A stretch of 64,000 bases of DNA from Cladorrhinum sp. PSN259 (Eukaryota; Ascomycota; Sordariomycetes; Sordariales; Podosporaceae). This document shows positions 11,548 to 23,804 of the stretch, one piece after another. How positions within the stretch are numbered: position 1 is the stretch's first letter; each line of letters starts with the position of its first letter. The DNA lies in assembly GCA_033725935.1 (NCBI GenBank), contig MU867130.1, forward strand, positions 112,522 through 176,521, given 5' to 3'. The notes beneath the pieces were generated by a model. That model did no database searches. It was not told the origin of the DNA and was given only the letters and a program-made list of their open reading frames with translations. A program made the position numbers and the translations under genes.

Positions 11548-14500
11548 TTGGCCAACCCGACCCATCCTTGGAGAAGTTTGGTCCCGCCATTGGACGGCCA
11601 GGCCTTAACACCCTGTCTGCCAACCAAGTGCTTGTGAAGTTAGTGCGGATGAGATGCACATCACCCGCGATCACAAGGCAACCGCCAAAAGTTTCAATTT
11701 CCCAGGTCTTCGGTAGCTCGGATCAAATTCAGCCTTCTTTTTATTTTTGGCAGCCCTGCGCACACCAGGACATCAGGGACACAAGATCGATCGGACATTA
11801 AACGAGCCACATCTGTCAACCAACACACAAGAAACGCTGTGAATTGCAGGTGCACGTTTTTTCGCATGGCCAGCACAGCGCAACCTGCCACCCTACTGGT
11901 ACCCTGACCGTGTTGCGTCGCAATCCCGATTTTTTTTTTTGCTTGAGGAGAGAGCAACAAATTATGCCCCTTTTTTTAAGGGGGGTTTTTTTTTTCTCTT
12001 CATAAATACATGTCAGGAGGATTCCTCCCGTTCACCCATTTCCCCAAACATTTCGCATCATTCACGTGGGCTAGACTCACTTCAAGAGCTCCAAACCCCT
12101 GAATACAAGACCCGACGTCAAGACAAAGGTGGATCGTGCAATTCCGATCGCCCTCGCGTTCGGGAAGATCTGCCGAAACCCTGCGGCTGCCACCCGGGAA
12201 CTACCCTTTCCAACGGCTGGCTGCACACCAGTGGCGAACCGGTACATGATGTATGGGATACCATGCAAAGGCCACTGACAGGAACCAGTTATAGCTTGGC
12301 ATGTCGTGTACTGTTTCTGAGAAACAAGGGAGTTGATTGGCCGGCGGGATTAGAATTTGAAAGGAATGGCAGCCAGCTGTCGGTCGGGCCGGTGTAAGTG
12401 CGCGAGTGTCGGATTTCCCTTTTCGGATGGAGTTTTGAGTATCTCAGCGATTGGGTGGTTTCATTGGATATTTGATGGTTTGTGTTTCGGCAGAAGAGCG
12501 CGAACGGGTATACAATGCTGCGGAGGAGGATTTTTTGTTTCTTTTTTTATTCAGGTTCGCTGGAAGGACCGAATTCTCGAATATGTTTGTTGAAGATAGG
12601 CAACGCTAATCCAAGCTTCTCGACGAGGACGAGGATAGAAAGGAAGGCTCATGGGCGCGAATGTGTGACGAAGCGCTGAGCAACTTGGAGAGTATTCGAG
12701 GAAAGGGTTTTTGTGGAATCTGTCACAGATAGAGTATCAATTTCGACTTTTTCTTCTTTTCTTCTGCCAAGTGAAGCCAGTCGGCCGCGTGTGTCTCGTC
12801 GACTTCTGGTCCCCTGCTCCCGCCCCGACGCCGTAAGTAGTGGTGATATTCTACATCGGTGCTCGCGTACGGCAGTTGCTCGCTTCTGTATTTTCTCTCC
12901 GAGTCAAATTCGGGAGGCGTCTCCGGACCTGAGGCGTGAAGGAAGGTTGTCTGTCACGGTAACGAAGAGGAGTCGTAGATGTTGCCATCCAGTGTTAAAA
13001 GGTATTGGTGATCTTCAAGTTGGGTCTCTTTAGAGTATATCCCGGCGGGGTAACTTGGTTACTTTGGATTCGACATAATCGTGGTGCGAGACGTTTGATC
13101 AAATAGGATTGACTCAGTCAATTGTGCTGTTGCAACTGAACTCGCGCGATGAATAAACTGAAGGAGAGGAGGGGCACGAGCTACTAAGGAGAAGTCCCGC
13201 AGTGCTGGTGTACTTTAGAGATCCGTATACAAGTGCTCTGTAACCGGGGGAGTTGATGGTGGAAGGGTAAAAGGCGGGGAGCGAACAGTTGCGTGGCTGT
13301 CGGCACAGGATAACAATTGAATACATGTACTCTGTCGCGACTGAATTCTGGAAAATTAGGCGCGATCGGTCAGTAGGCCTCAAAATCAGGGTCGTAATCA
13401 GGCATTGACGTGTTTCTGGTCCGTCGGGCGCGGGAGGCGCAGTGCTTCCATCATAACAGACAGACCTCCACACGAGATGATGAATCCCCGTACGTATTTC
13501 ACAGCGGAATCATTTTGAGGGGCACAGACGATGCTGCATTCTTCGATGCCAAGGACCAGTACCGCCCAATCGGCTGGCGTTCCATAACAAACATTCAAAA
13601 CTTGATCCACATGAGCCCCGTCCAAGTCACTGTCAACCGAGCAACATGCCTACCTTGAACTCCCTTCCCTTCTGATGGGTTTCATTGATCCCATCTGTGA
13701 TTCAGATATCTTCCCATTGCCGCAGTTGACGCGACGCGTAGCACCAAATCACCAAAAATACTTGCTTGCATTGGGCATCAGTGAAATTACATTTTTTTTT
13801 AGCGTCCCAGACCAGCGGGGACTTTGCTGATTAATCCCCGCGTTGATGATTTCCAGCCACAAGATCCCATGAATGATGTGGTGTCCAGTCTGCAGGAAGC
13901 CGGGCGCCCGGCTAACTTGAATTCAGAGTGGGTTTTGGAATGTCCAGTGGTTTTGAAAGGAGCAAAGCAGAACCTCCAGAAGGCTGGCAGCCACATTGAC
14001 ACCTTAAAACCGGGCAGGGCGGAGAGATGATAGGTTCTGATGGGTTCGTGGGACAGTTACCCTCGGGTCGGGTGAACTGCATCAGGCGTCCGAAGTGGCG
14101 GTCAGGCCAGCTTCAATTTGCACGCACCAACCAACGGAACAACGGCCGCTATCATGTTGCCAAACCAGCCGGGAAAGGTGCCGTGTGAGACATTCTCAAC
14201 ACGAATGAGATTGATCTAAAAAGAGCCTGAGGTATTAAACTGCGACTGCTGTGAGGTGCCGATAGGGTGATGCAGAAGTTGGGATTGTGGGTTTTACTGG
14301 GTCGTCGTCATTGATCACGACTGAGCAAGAAAAGTGCTCTCACGTTGACAGCGGTCGGAGAAATTTTACGATTCATTGTATTGAGAAGCACGTATTTTTC
14401 TGAAAGATTCAGTCTTGGTTAATAATGGTCATCTGTTTCTTGACTGTTTATTTGCAAAATAGAATGCAGACTTGTCGCCTTTTGTTTTGTTTTGTTTTTT

Positions 14501-15167
14501 TTCTTTACCGCCATCGGCGCTGTCGCCATCGCTGCCCACCTAAACAGGCTTTTGTTACCACTGCACCATACTCGCATCTTCCCAAAGGACGGCGTTCGGT
14601 GGGACTTGAATCCACTGCACTAAATGACCAGGCAACGGAGAATACCCAACCCTTCCCACATGGACCTGTGCTGAAATTAACTTGTCAATCCCATGTTATT
14701 CAACAGCGAGTTCCTTTCCAAAATACAGCAGGCACGCGTTACATGCTGTCACTACCCTCGGGGTTGGTTATACGCGAGGGCCAATGTATTTTGAAGCTCC
14801 CCTAGAGGGGGGAAAGATGATTTGAACGTGAAAGAGATACCAAATGTGTTTGTGCCAGAGTTGCTATTAGCGTCGTAACCGAGCTGGGAATAGTATGTAT
14901 ATCCTTTTTTAAACCAATTATCGTCAGTACATAGGTCTCAGTTGTCAACCGACAGGCACGCCTGTTTCGATCGGTTTCCTCCCCCGTTCGCGAGGTGAGT
15001 ATAAAAGAGTCCTCCCATCTCTCATCCAGTGATCCCCAACTGCTGTCATTTTACACTACGCGCAACTGAACTCTCCTTCACCACGCATTAACTCCTTTTT
15101 GGTGGCTCCTTCGTACCGACCTAAACCTGGAAATCTTGACTCGAGAAAAGCTTCAACATCAATCAGT
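11548..15167. other. No supported gene
   Basis: Open frames here (for example 11939-12397 plus, 13410-13658 plus, 14425-14805 plus) lack domains, and none resembles the small family. T tracts occur near 11930, 11990 and 13795. I see no repeats or RNA genes. Confidence 0.5.
15000..15007 (+). promoter_or_regulatory. TATA box of small-family copy 3
   Basis: TATAAAAG lies 168 bases before the start codon at 15168, at almost the same distance as the TATA box of copy 1. Confidence 0.6.
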
Positions 15168-15546
15168 ATGCCTTCCTTGCCGTGCCATAAGGCCTCGAGC
15201 GACCAGTAAGTCACGCTTTCTACGTCAATAACTTCCTTCCATTCAACATCCAGCAGCCATCCACTCCGGTTGTATCATTGTTCAAGTCTAATGATGAATC
15301 TCTACCAGGCCCGCTCCCTCCGAGGGCAACAGCTGCTTCATGAAACCCCGCAAGCCTACCTCCCGCCCTCAAAGTCATCAACTGCTTGCCTTCATTCACC
15401 AAAGCTGGTTCGACGACCCTACCGTCTACACTCGCATCCCACCCATACCATCTTCCCATCACCTCGAAGCCCGCGTCTCGGTGTACACAGACGAATCCTC
15501 CCACACGATCAACAAGTTCACCTTGGCCACGTCAGGCCGCTCCTGA
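15168..15546 (+). CDS. Small YxR-core family protein, copy 3
   Basis: Exons 15168-15205 and 15309-15546 give 91 residues. The 103-base intron runs from GTAAGT to CTACCAG and is phase 2 (CA|G), as in copies 1 and 6. The core FIHQSWFDDPTVYTR, followed by IPPIP, is at about residues 42-56; the second block TINKFTLATS is at about 80-89, and here the usual final Phe is replaced. The YTRIP ending groups this copy with copies 1 and 6. The N-terminal half is Ser/Pro-rich. The gene ends 399 bases before the convergent end of copy 4. No known domain is seen, and the role is unknown. Confidence 0.72.
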
Positions 15547-15945
15547 GCATGATAGTTCTGGGTCAAACCTCCTTTTCTTTGTAACAGATTGGAGTCATGT
15601 TAGCACTATAGGTCATGTTCAGAGATGTGAATAACGGGAAAAAATACGAGGTCGAGGATGGGCTAGATCTCAGATGGAACAAAGTGCGGGACACAAAATG
15701 ATGTTGGGGTTTCAGGATTCTCTCACGATATGAATGCCAAATAAAATTGGAAACAAACTCTTCTAGGTTTCGCCTAATCCCCGGTTGATGTTGACATCAT
15801 GCTGGACCCTTACTATTTCTTATTTCCTACGACTAACGCTCTTGTCCCACACCCGTGACATTGCCTGGCGCCAGCTTAGCAGCACTAACATCACAGTAGT
15901 TGACATCCCCATGATATTTTCCATATAATTGACAGTGCCATGAAC

Positions 15946-16349
15946 CTAGGCGCCTTTGTTGAACAGTTCTTCAAACTCGGCAAGCTTTTTCGAGGTCTTG
16001 GCAGTGTTAGTTGAGACTCCCCGACCGAACGGAGCAGGCTTCAAGCTAGACGACGGGTTGATGCCGCAGCGGCCGTAGATGGCAGGTTCATCGAAGGATG
16101 ACTCCCGGATGTATCGACCAAGCATTACCGGCCTGGCCCGGGTAGTCTTGGGATTATTTCCCGTCCGAGGGCTGGGTTGCTCAGGGGCGGCCGCCATGCT
16201 CGGGGCTCTTCCAATCTTGCTAGGATGCTGAGATGTGAGGAGAATTAGCTCATGTGTATCATAACATGAAAGCAAGCAGGATAATTGTCCCATGATGGAA
16301 GAAAGAAACTGACGTATTGTCTGTCAAACTTCCAGTTGTAGTCTGACAT
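15946..16349 (-). CDS. Small YxR-core family protein, copy 4
   Basis: Minus-strand exons 16349-16314 and 16227-15946 give 105 residues. The 86-base intron begins GTCAGT, contains GCTAAT and ends TCTCAG; it is phase 0, unlike copies 1, 2, 3 and 6. The core RYIRESSFDEPAIYGR lies at about residues 46-61 and the second block KLAEFEELFN at about 93-102, with the stop three residues later. The linker is Ser/Pro-rich. It is closest to copies 7 and 8 (SSFDEP). A TATATAA lies about 170 bases upstream. Without the intron the frame remains open but lacks a good start. The function is unknown. Confidence 0.72.
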
Positions 16350-16515
16350 CGTCTGATGTGAATGTTGATTGTGAGTGGGCTTTGGTTGAGTCAGTTATAT
16401 AATAAGATAAAAGGGTAGATGTGACGATGAAATGACCTTGAAGGAGTAAAGTAGCAAGGAGAAGGGAAAGTGATGAGATTTGGAAGGCTGAGGGTCGGAA
16501 GAAGGGATAGGTGGT

Positions 16516-16522
16516 TTATATA
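16516..16522 (-). promoter_or_regulatory. TATA box of small-family copy 4
   Basis: On the minus strand TATATAA lies about 170 bases before the start at 16349, matching the spacing in copies 1 and 3. A second A/T-rich TATA-like stretch at about 16395-16410 is only 50 bases from the start. Confidence 0.5.
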
Positions 16523-18279
16523 ATGCAAGTGGGCAGGACATCGGCCGCCATATTTACTGGGTCTTGGCTGTCATCATTAAATTGTTTCTGTGTCGGTGGT
16601 CAGGTTCTAAGAGACTGCCGGATACAAGTTAGGTAGGATCCATAACTTTAACCTAGTAAACGCTACCAGGACCTCGCCCTGGGCGAGGCCGACTTTCCGA
16701 AAAGGGTTTGGATTGCGTCGTACCATGGTTGAGGCAAGCTTGGCTTTTGCCAGGAAAAATGGGGCCATGCCAGGGGGTTGATGTACTTGCCTTACCGGTT
16801 CTTCAGGGTATGTTTTTACCGTATGTTTTCAGAAAACTCGCTTTCTGCTAGCAAGGGGTGTCTCATAGAACAAATATGGTGCAGCCCACAATAATAGTCG
16901 ATGTGACCGATGGAAAAAGCTCCTGCCCCTGCTAGAAAAAAAGAGTTCTTCGAGAATATACAGTATGCAACTGGTGCTTGGCCTCGCCCAACATGCACGA
17001 CACAAAGTTGACGGTTAGCCGCCCTCCACCTTTCTATCTGGAACTGCCTTTGGGTATCTATTCCCCATCGCTACGAATTTATGAAGCCAAGGTTTGTAGA
17101 CGTGACTAAAGTTCGCCTGCCTCCGAGCGAATACCATGCTGGCTAAACGTACAGTTTGCACAGGAACAGAGCTGGTTAAAGTGCAACAACCGTGAACATC
17201 AAGCTTTTCGGGGTGGTCTTGTGAAAATAAATAGACGGAGAGTCTAGTTTCCTTTGACTCGGAACGGATTATAATTCTTATTGTGGGCAGCTCACTATGT
17301 GCACCTCAAACATATCGAACGGAAAAAACTCAAGACCAGGTAGAACCTTCCAGGCTTGCCCTATGTTAACAGACTTGTTCATCTGCTAACTTCACGAAAC
17401 TTGGAACCCTTCTACCATCGATAGAATTATAATAGAGAAATTCAGATTGAACTGACAAGTGAACTGCGCTACATATCGCAAGCCCAAAATAATATATCCA
17501 AATTTTCGTCCGAAACAAGCTAAAAGTGTGAAAACGACAGTGCAAAAAAAAAAAAAAAAAGAAATCTATCCAAAAAGGGCAATACACGGCCACTTATACC
17601 GGTCCGCCAACAGCTGCCAAAAGCAGTCATTTTCCATAACTATCTGTCACAGTCTCGTTCCGACAGTCTGCTTTCAACCGCACGGGCCGCATGTTGGTTC
17701 ATGGTGGGATGGATCGGGCCGACAGAAATTGAAGGAGATCTGCCGGATCGGTAGAGGGATTGTCAAGATTTTGTCTGCCGCCGTTGCGATTTTGTTTTTA
17801 AACTTTGCGAGAGAAAGGAGAAACCAAAAAGCGACCGAATGGGTGACTGTTTCCTAGGGGACTCGGACGAATCGCAGTGAGAATCGAAATTGGTGGTTGC
17901 CGTGTAAAGAAAATTGTTGGGAAATAGAAAAACACAAACACAGTGTGAAGTTTGCGAGGATTGTGCGAAAGGGTACTGTGATTTGTCGAAACATGGGATG
18001 CTGGGAAACAGGTTGACGTGGTTCGTGCTTTCTACTTGCAGCATGAACAAATCAATCTTTGACGTGCAGGATCTTCATGTAGTCGCACTAACAAGTGCCG
18101 GTAGTGCATGTATCGGGAGTTGTTAACGACCATTTGCCCAATGGTATGAATCACACGCCCACCCCCCACGTTCCCGGTTTGGCCCCGACCAAGACGATAA
18201 GATCTGCCAAGCAAAGAGTTGGGGGACAACACAAGAGATCAGATCTGGATCCAGACCGATGCATAATGTGATTGGACAT
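16523..18279. other. No supported gene
   Basis: I find no domain-bearing frame in this stretch, which is the upstream region of copy 4 and the downstream region of copy 5. An A tract of 17 lies near 17545. The 132-codon frame at 17459-17857 is unremarkable. Confidence 0.5.
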
Positions 18280-18516
18280 TTATTTCTGGGATCCAAAAGC
18301 AAGGTCGAACTTGTTGAGTGCATCCTTGGCTCTGCTGACATGAACATCCCGGCGCTTCAAGTTGTTCACGTCTGCTCCAAGGAGGCGTTCGTAGAGGCTG
18401 CCATCGTCAAAGACGTTTTGTTCAAGGTACTTGTCGAGAGATGAATATTTCTGCTTGGTTGAAGGGTTTGAAGGAGTTGATGAGGAGGAACGTGAGGGCT
18501 TGGGATTAAGAGACAT
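18280..18516 (-). CDS. Small YxR-core family protein, copy 5
   Basis: A single open frame of 78 residues starts at an ATG at 18516. The first 25 residues are Ser/Thr/Pro-rich; the core KYLEQNVFDDGSLYER is at about residues 29-44, with Glu in place of the usual Gly/Thr before Arg, and the second block ALNKFDLAFG lies at about 66-75, followed by the stop three residues later. Compared with the other copies, the first-exon peptide is missing or lies within an unrecognised 5' exon. A TATTAAATAT sequence is about 180 bases upstream. The function is unknown; family membership rests on both conserved blocks and their spacing. Confidence 0.75.
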   Translation of the reverse strand: MSLNPKPSRSSSSTPSNPSTKQKYSSLDKYLEQNVFDDGSLYERLLGADVNNLKRRDVHVSRAKDALNKFDLAFGSQK

Positions 18517-18954
18517 ATTGTTGATGGCAGGTGATCAACCCTAACCCTAGCAGTGCTGATCAAGAGGTAAGGCAATGTAACTTGATTAATAAGAACGGAG
18601 GGTTGCTGGATCAGGTTTCGTAAATGGAAGCTGGTGTTATTCAAATGTGAGGTAAGAAGAAAAGGTCAGACTTGGTTGGCTGGGAAGGGACAAGATATTT
18701 AATATTCTTCGATGCTGTCTGGTAGGGAACAAAGTCTTTATGGCGTTACGAGAGAGGGGTGGAAGATTGGGATTCAGACAAAGTTGGCGGATTTGTGAAT
18801 TGCTGGCAGGCCATCCCGGTCTAGTTACCAAAACCATACCCGATCTGGACGAGGTCCAGGGACCAAGGCCCCTGGTCCAGGGGAGGCACAAGCAAATCAA
18901 TCGAGCCTGCGGATGATATGGATCCATGCTATATCCCTGTCACTGGATATACGA
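18517..18954. other. Upstream region of copy 5, no gene seen
   Basis: This short intergenic stretch contains an A/T-rich TATA-like sequence near 18692. The open frames on the minus strand (18366-18644, 18637-18927) have no recognisable content. Confidence 0.5.
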
Positions 18955-19170
18955 ATCCCTTTAAGCGAGAAAATGCTCACTTTTTGGTGGAGCTGGCTTT
19001 CTGACCAATTAAACCGCCCACAGGGTCGACCAGTACTTCTTGCAATGCAGGAAGATACCTGCCAAGGAGCTGAAAGCGCGGGTTTTTAATCGATTTTTTT
19101 TTGTCTTGGCAAGTACTCTCTGTATCTGGGGGCTCCACCAAAAAGTGAGCATTTTCTCGCTCAAAGGGAT
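18955..19170. mobile_element. MITE-like element with 39-base terminal inverted repeats
   Basis: The left arm 18955-18993 and the right arm 19132-19170 are inverted copies with a single mismatch over 39 bases; the inner 30 bases match perfectly and contain GAGAAAATGCTCAC. The whole unit is 216 bases, has no coding capacity, and would fold into a long hairpin with a loop of 138 bases. Partial inverted similarity continues inward (AGTACTT on both sides). Target-site duplications are not clear: the flanks are ATACGA on the left and AGCTGA on the right. I call it a miniature inverted-repeat transposable element on structure alone. Confidence 0.7.
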
Positions 19171-21080
19171 AGCTGATGGAGGTAACCACACCCCCCCCTC
19201 GCGCAAATCGTCGCGCCAATAGTAACTGCTATATGCTATCTACACCCCAAAAATTCTGGAAATGGATCAACCCACATTTGGAACAACCAACAACAGGGGG
19301 GGGGGGTGGGCAAGGGAACCCCCCAGCACCCCGCGCACCGCCGCCGAAATGGCTCAACGCCGATGATGAGAGATATCAGAATCAGCAGGTGACGATCACT
19401 TGCCGGCGACACCCACGCCGGCGTCATTTTTCTCTATATTTTTGCGACGCCGGGAATTGAAGCGAAACGAAGAATCGGAGAATTTTTTGGGACAAGCGAG
19501 TTAGAGAACATCGCCACGTAGAGAGCAGAGCCTCACACTGCCGCAAAGGGGGATCATCACCTCCCAGCTTAGAATTCCATTGCCAATAACAAACCCAGAT
19601 AAATGCCCGGAATGCACAAGTCGGGCACTGTACATATATCTATCTCTTTTCCGGAATTGGTTGGAAGATTAAGCGATCTAGAACCTGCTTGGAGACCAGC
19701 ATAGCAACCCAACTTAATCTCAACCGTTCTCCTCCCGGGTGGGGTATTACCATCCACCATGTGCATGTACCCAATAAAGCTACACCTGCCGCCAGGATAT
19801 ACTCAGTGCAGCAAGGCTGCGAACACGCTTGCGCTTGCACCACCCGGCTCAGGTTACCGTGTTGGCAGGATATCCATCCATTCATCCCTTCTGAGTCTCG
19901 TTCCATTGCCAGACTGTATTTGACTAACAGCTTTTGGCCTTCCTAATTCCCCAGCGATGGTCCCAACATTCGGAGCCCACTACTCTCCGCTCAGGCTCTG
20001 CTACCATAATTTCCGAAGCTGACCGCTCTCATCGCCGCTTTGCAACATACTAAATACGAGGAGCTCGGCCCGCCACCGTACCCTTCTTCCTCTTCTTCTC
20101 CTAATGGCGTACCGATGACCAATGCACCTCGCAATGAAACCTGGGCCTTTGGTATTGCCGTCCAGTATCTCATCGGCATCTCATCTGTAAATTGAAAGAC
20201 TGGATTGCAATCTAATTGAAAATTCAAAGTTGCTTTTTATTGCTCACCGCCGCCCTCCAGTTTTTCTTGTGTCGCGTTGTGGTTTAGATATATCACAGTG
20301 CATCTAGATTAACACTGTGCTGCCTTTGTTGTCATAAAAAGAGCAACCGAGTCCATGTCTCGGTTCATTCCACTAAAGTTTCACTGGTCTCCCAAAAAAA
20401 AGTCTGATCAAATGACAGCAAGAATGGTTAGCTTCCTAGCTGCAAACCCCACTTTTGACGTCGCGCGAAGAGAAAGGGACAAATACATTGTGACTCCAAA
20501 TTTAATCCCAAACACACTACACTACCAGCCACCAACGAGCCAAAAAAAAGAAACCACTCCGGGCTTTTCTCCTCACAATCCATCACATTCCAACAGAATG
20601 CATGTGCAAAGACAGTTCAGAGAAATGCGGGTTGCATATATCCAAAAATGATAATAAATTCAAAATGAAACAAGAAGAAAAAAAAGTTCCGAGAAAAATG
20701 AGTGATTCCATCAGTTGAAAATCTTCCAAAATATTCAATTAGAGTTTTCTGTGTAATAAAGGAAAATTTTGTAGAAATCCGACTGCGTAGGATTCGTCCG
20801 ATCTTGAATGTGTGAGAAGAGTAGTAGCACGAAGCGTAGTAGCACGAAGCGTAGTACCGGTGCTGTGGCGTGTTGCTGTGACGTGCCTGTCAAGATGGAG
20901 AAAAAGAAACGATTGGTGTGGACACCCATTGGCAGGAATGGTGTGTTTGTTGGCGAGGTACAAGTGGGGTAGGTGTGCACCATGACACCTAAAGCGATCT
21001 GCCTTTCAGGATGTTAATTGAGTGGGGCCACGGGATCGTCCTGCCGAAGAAACCAAACAAGGAGGGACCGGGAATCGGGT
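19171..21080. other. No supported gene
   Basis: Open frames here are short and without domains. A G tract lies at about 19297-19306. Around 20820-20860 a 20-base sequence beginning GTAGTAGCACGAAGC is tandemly repeated twice. Nothing else stands out. Confidence 0.5.
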
Positions 21081-21520
21081 TTACTGAGTGCCAGTGTTGT
21101 TGAAGGAGGAATTGAATCGGTTGATGGCTTCTTGGGCTTTGGCTTCATAGTATGACATGCGCGAGTTGGGATGCGGCGGTCCAGTGGTTGATGTTGTTTG
21201 AGGGATACGAGAGTATATAGTTGCATCTTGGGCCTGTTGTTGGTCAAAGTAGGAGCGCAATTGGGGACGATGGTGATGGTGATGGTGATGGCAGTTTGAT
21301 GGTGTGCAGGTGGTGGTGGCAGGGTGGTCCGTGCGTACGACTGACTTGGAGGGAGCAGTGATGGAAGTGGTCGGCCTGTCACAGCGATTAGCATTCCGAG
21401 ATTGAAGATCAAGCCAAAAATTTGGAGGGTAGGTGGTTGAGGAAATCAAGAGACAAGAAAGAACAGAAGAATGACTTGCTGGCTAGTTGTGGTCATGTTG
21501 GGGACGGTCTCTGGGGACAT
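21081..21520 (-). CDS. Small YxR-core family protein, copy 6 (GC-AG intron)
   Basis: Minus-strand exons 21520-21480 and 21375-21081 give 111 residues, the longest copy. The 104-base intron begins GCAAGT and ends GACAG, again GC-AG type and phase 2 after CA, exactly as in copy 1. A run of seven His encoded by a CAC/CAT repeat (about residues 53-59) precedes the core YFDQQQAQDATIYSR (about 65-79). The second block AINRFNSSFN lies at about 97-106, ending in a short Asn/Thr/Gln tail like that of copy 1. A TATATAG lies about 125 bases upstream. The uninterrupted minus frame extends into the intron but lacks the family first exon. The function is unknown. Confidence 0.72.
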
Positions 21521-21961
21521 TGTAGCTGAGTATCGAGGTAGGAGGGAGCAAAGTTAAAACTATCAGAGCCGGTGATAGAAGCTGGAAGTTTGAGGGCATG
21601 AGTCTGATACAGATTGCGAGGAGGGAAGGCAGGAAACGCATCTATATATGCGGATGATAAATATTAAGGACATGAGCAGCGCAGGAGGATGTGCTAAAAG
21701 TTGTGGAAAAAAAGCATTTCCCTGTCTCCCACCATTTTTGTTCCAGTTAGGAGGCGTGCGATAGGCCATCCATTTCTTCAACATCCTGATGGGACTCCCG
21801 TCTGTGGTGTGTGTACCAGGTTATTACTGTGTAATTTCTGTGCCGATGGGGGAGAGTCATTGACCAGGGTATCCCTGTTCCCTGTTCCCTGGACTGTCCG
21901 CGGCGGTCAGGGTGGGAGGTACCTAAGGTACGGATATAACAGAGTAGTATCCAACCGCGAC

Positions 21962-22210
21962 GCATTTCTTCAACTGCGACGCTTTCTCCAACTGCGAGGC
22001 TTTTTCGAAAAGCGTCGCACTTTCTTCAACTGCGCGCACTTCTCCAAAAGCCTCGCACTTTCTTCAACTGCGCGCACTTCTCCAAAAGCCTCGCACTTCT
22101 TCAAAAGCAACGCACTTCTCCAAAAGCAACGCACTTCTCCAAAAGCAACGCACTTCTTCAAAAGCAACGCACTTCTTAGATCGCGACACACTTCTTAAAT
22201 CGCAATGCAA
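21962..22210 (+). repeat. Degenerate 19-base tandem repeat array
   Basis: Units of the form GCACTTCTCCAAAAGCAAC recur with a 19-base period, most regular at about 22070-22170; the flanking units vary (AAAGCCTCG, CAACTGCGC, TAGATCGCG). As 19 is not a multiple of three, the frame changes each unit and the open frame through it repeats only every three units, which argues against coding. Confidence 0.8.
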
Positions 22211-23202
22211 TCTCAGCTCTCCCTTCCATTAGGTTTCCATAATATCCATCCTTGTCCTTCTTCCAGAACTGTGATAACCCAATTCGGCGACTTGCATCTG
22301 CCCTGGATAAGCTTCCCTCCGAGTGATAAGCTTTTGACTGTGTGTCTTATAACTCGGGGGTGAAGCATCGTAAGAATAGTACTCAGGTAATTGACTGGCG
22401 GGGAGTCCCGTCTTGGCGGCGTGATCAAACTATTCTCGAAGAGCCCCCACTAAATTTGAGACCCAGCGACGAATGAACGTGAGGCCAAATGTTAATAATT
22501 GCCTGATTTTTCAAGGACGAAAAGTTGCCAAAAGGCAAACTAAAGTCTCGGCTCCTTGGCTGAAGCTCAGCCCCACAGAACTCTCCGTGATCCATCTTCC
22601 GGAAGCGTGGGGCGATAGGGCAGCTGGCAGTCGGTTGGGTGCTCCAGTGGAGGGTGGACGTGGTGGTTTCAGCCGAAAGACCCGCTGATTCGGTTCACCT
22701 GCGGCTGCCCAGACCTACGGTACGCTTGTCATTCTTCCCCGGGAAGACTAGAGGAAGCTAGGGAGGTTAATAAGCGAGACACAGATACCCCTCAACGCGT
22801 GACCTTTTTCTCCCATGGATTTATATACTGCTCCGCTATTATAGCTATATTACACCATGATAGGGGAGAGGACTTTGAGACGGGTCAAAAACCAAGCACA
22901 ATATGATATGTCAGGCCAAGATGATACAAGTTGTTTGTCCTTCATACCTCGTCAATAATGTTAAGGACCAAAAAGGCAAATGACCACTGCATAAGGATGA
23001 GGGCGATCCAGTCAGTAATGGTTTTGCTCACACCTGAGGGCTATCCCTGGTTTAGGACAACCAATTGCCGGCGGGCGACTAAGCCGAGCGCGGGTTACTC
23101 AGGTAGGTTGTGATGGTTGTAACCGTAATGAGACAAAGCAATTCAACAAACATTTCATTTTGAACTATTGGCCAAATACATGCAACAAACGACTTCAAGT
23201 AT

Positions 23203-23275
23203 AACCAACCAACCAACCAACCAACCAACCAACAAAACAAAACAAAACAAAACAAAACAAAACAAAACAAAACAA
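23203..23275 (+). repeat. Compound microsatellite (AACC)n then (AAAAC)n
   Basis: About eight AACC units pass directly into about nine AAAAC units and then an A tract. It is non-coding and lies 300 bases from the 3' end of copy 7. Confidence 0.9.
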
Positions 23276-23588
23276 AAAAAAAGCTTTCCCAAAAAAACTA
23301 TTATCCTTTCCAACGTTGAGAAATTGAGATTGTCAAAATGCATCATCGGCATGCGCATGTAAATGTGCATTTTACATTGAAAGGTTCTGATCCCAAGTCC
23401 GAATCCATCCCGGTCATCATCTGCCTATCAAGCACGAAAGCTTCTTTTGGGGGCAACAACGATGCCAAGCGGCCGTGATGCCAAGACCTGCACACCTCCC
23501 ACCCACTAACAAGACATCGGTGTGGTTTTGGGGGGGGGGGGGGGCCATTGTGTGAACTCCCAATGCAGACAGTCGGTTAACGGTCTGA

Positions 23589-23804
23589 TTAGGTGCGGTT
23601 AAAGGCAGAGTCAAAGTCTGCAATCTTCTTGGAGATGCTTGCAAGACGAGTGCGAGTTGCTACTTGGCTGCTCATATTCAAGGGCTTGACAGACTGCCCC
23701 TGAGGGAGAGCGAGACGACCGTAGATGGTGGGTTCGTCAGAAGACGATTGCTGCATGTAGCGGTCCAACATGATGGAATGTTTGGTGGTTTTCGAGTTCT
23801 TCAT
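23589..23804 (-). CDS. Small YxR-core family protein, copy 7
   Basis: From the ATG at 23804 the frame gives 71 residues. The core RYMQQSSSDEPTIYGR is at about residues 14-29 and the second block KIADFDSAFN at about 60-69, with the stop after two more residues. The frame continues upstream, and the segment before the ATG aligns with the start of copy 8 (TTPQQP against ATPQKP), but the codon matching the copy 8 start reads TTG here. The original start may thus have been lost and a downstream ATG now be used. TATATAAAG lies at 23949-23957, about 150 bases before 23804, which fits the family spacing. An ATG at 23920 in a good context leads into a different frame of 26 codons. The function is unknown. 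Confidence 0.65.
   Translation of the reverse strand: MKNSKTTKHSIMLDRYMQQSSSDEPTIYGRLALPQGQSVKPLNMSSQVATRTRLASISKKIADFDSAFNRT

Larger units (their letters stand above)
21521..23588. other. No supported gene; contains a 19-base repeat array
   Basis: The upstream region of copy 6 is followed by a repeat array at 21962-22210, then sequence without a recognisable gene. Simple repeats lie at 23203-23275 and a run of 15 G at 23530-23544. Confidence 0.5.
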
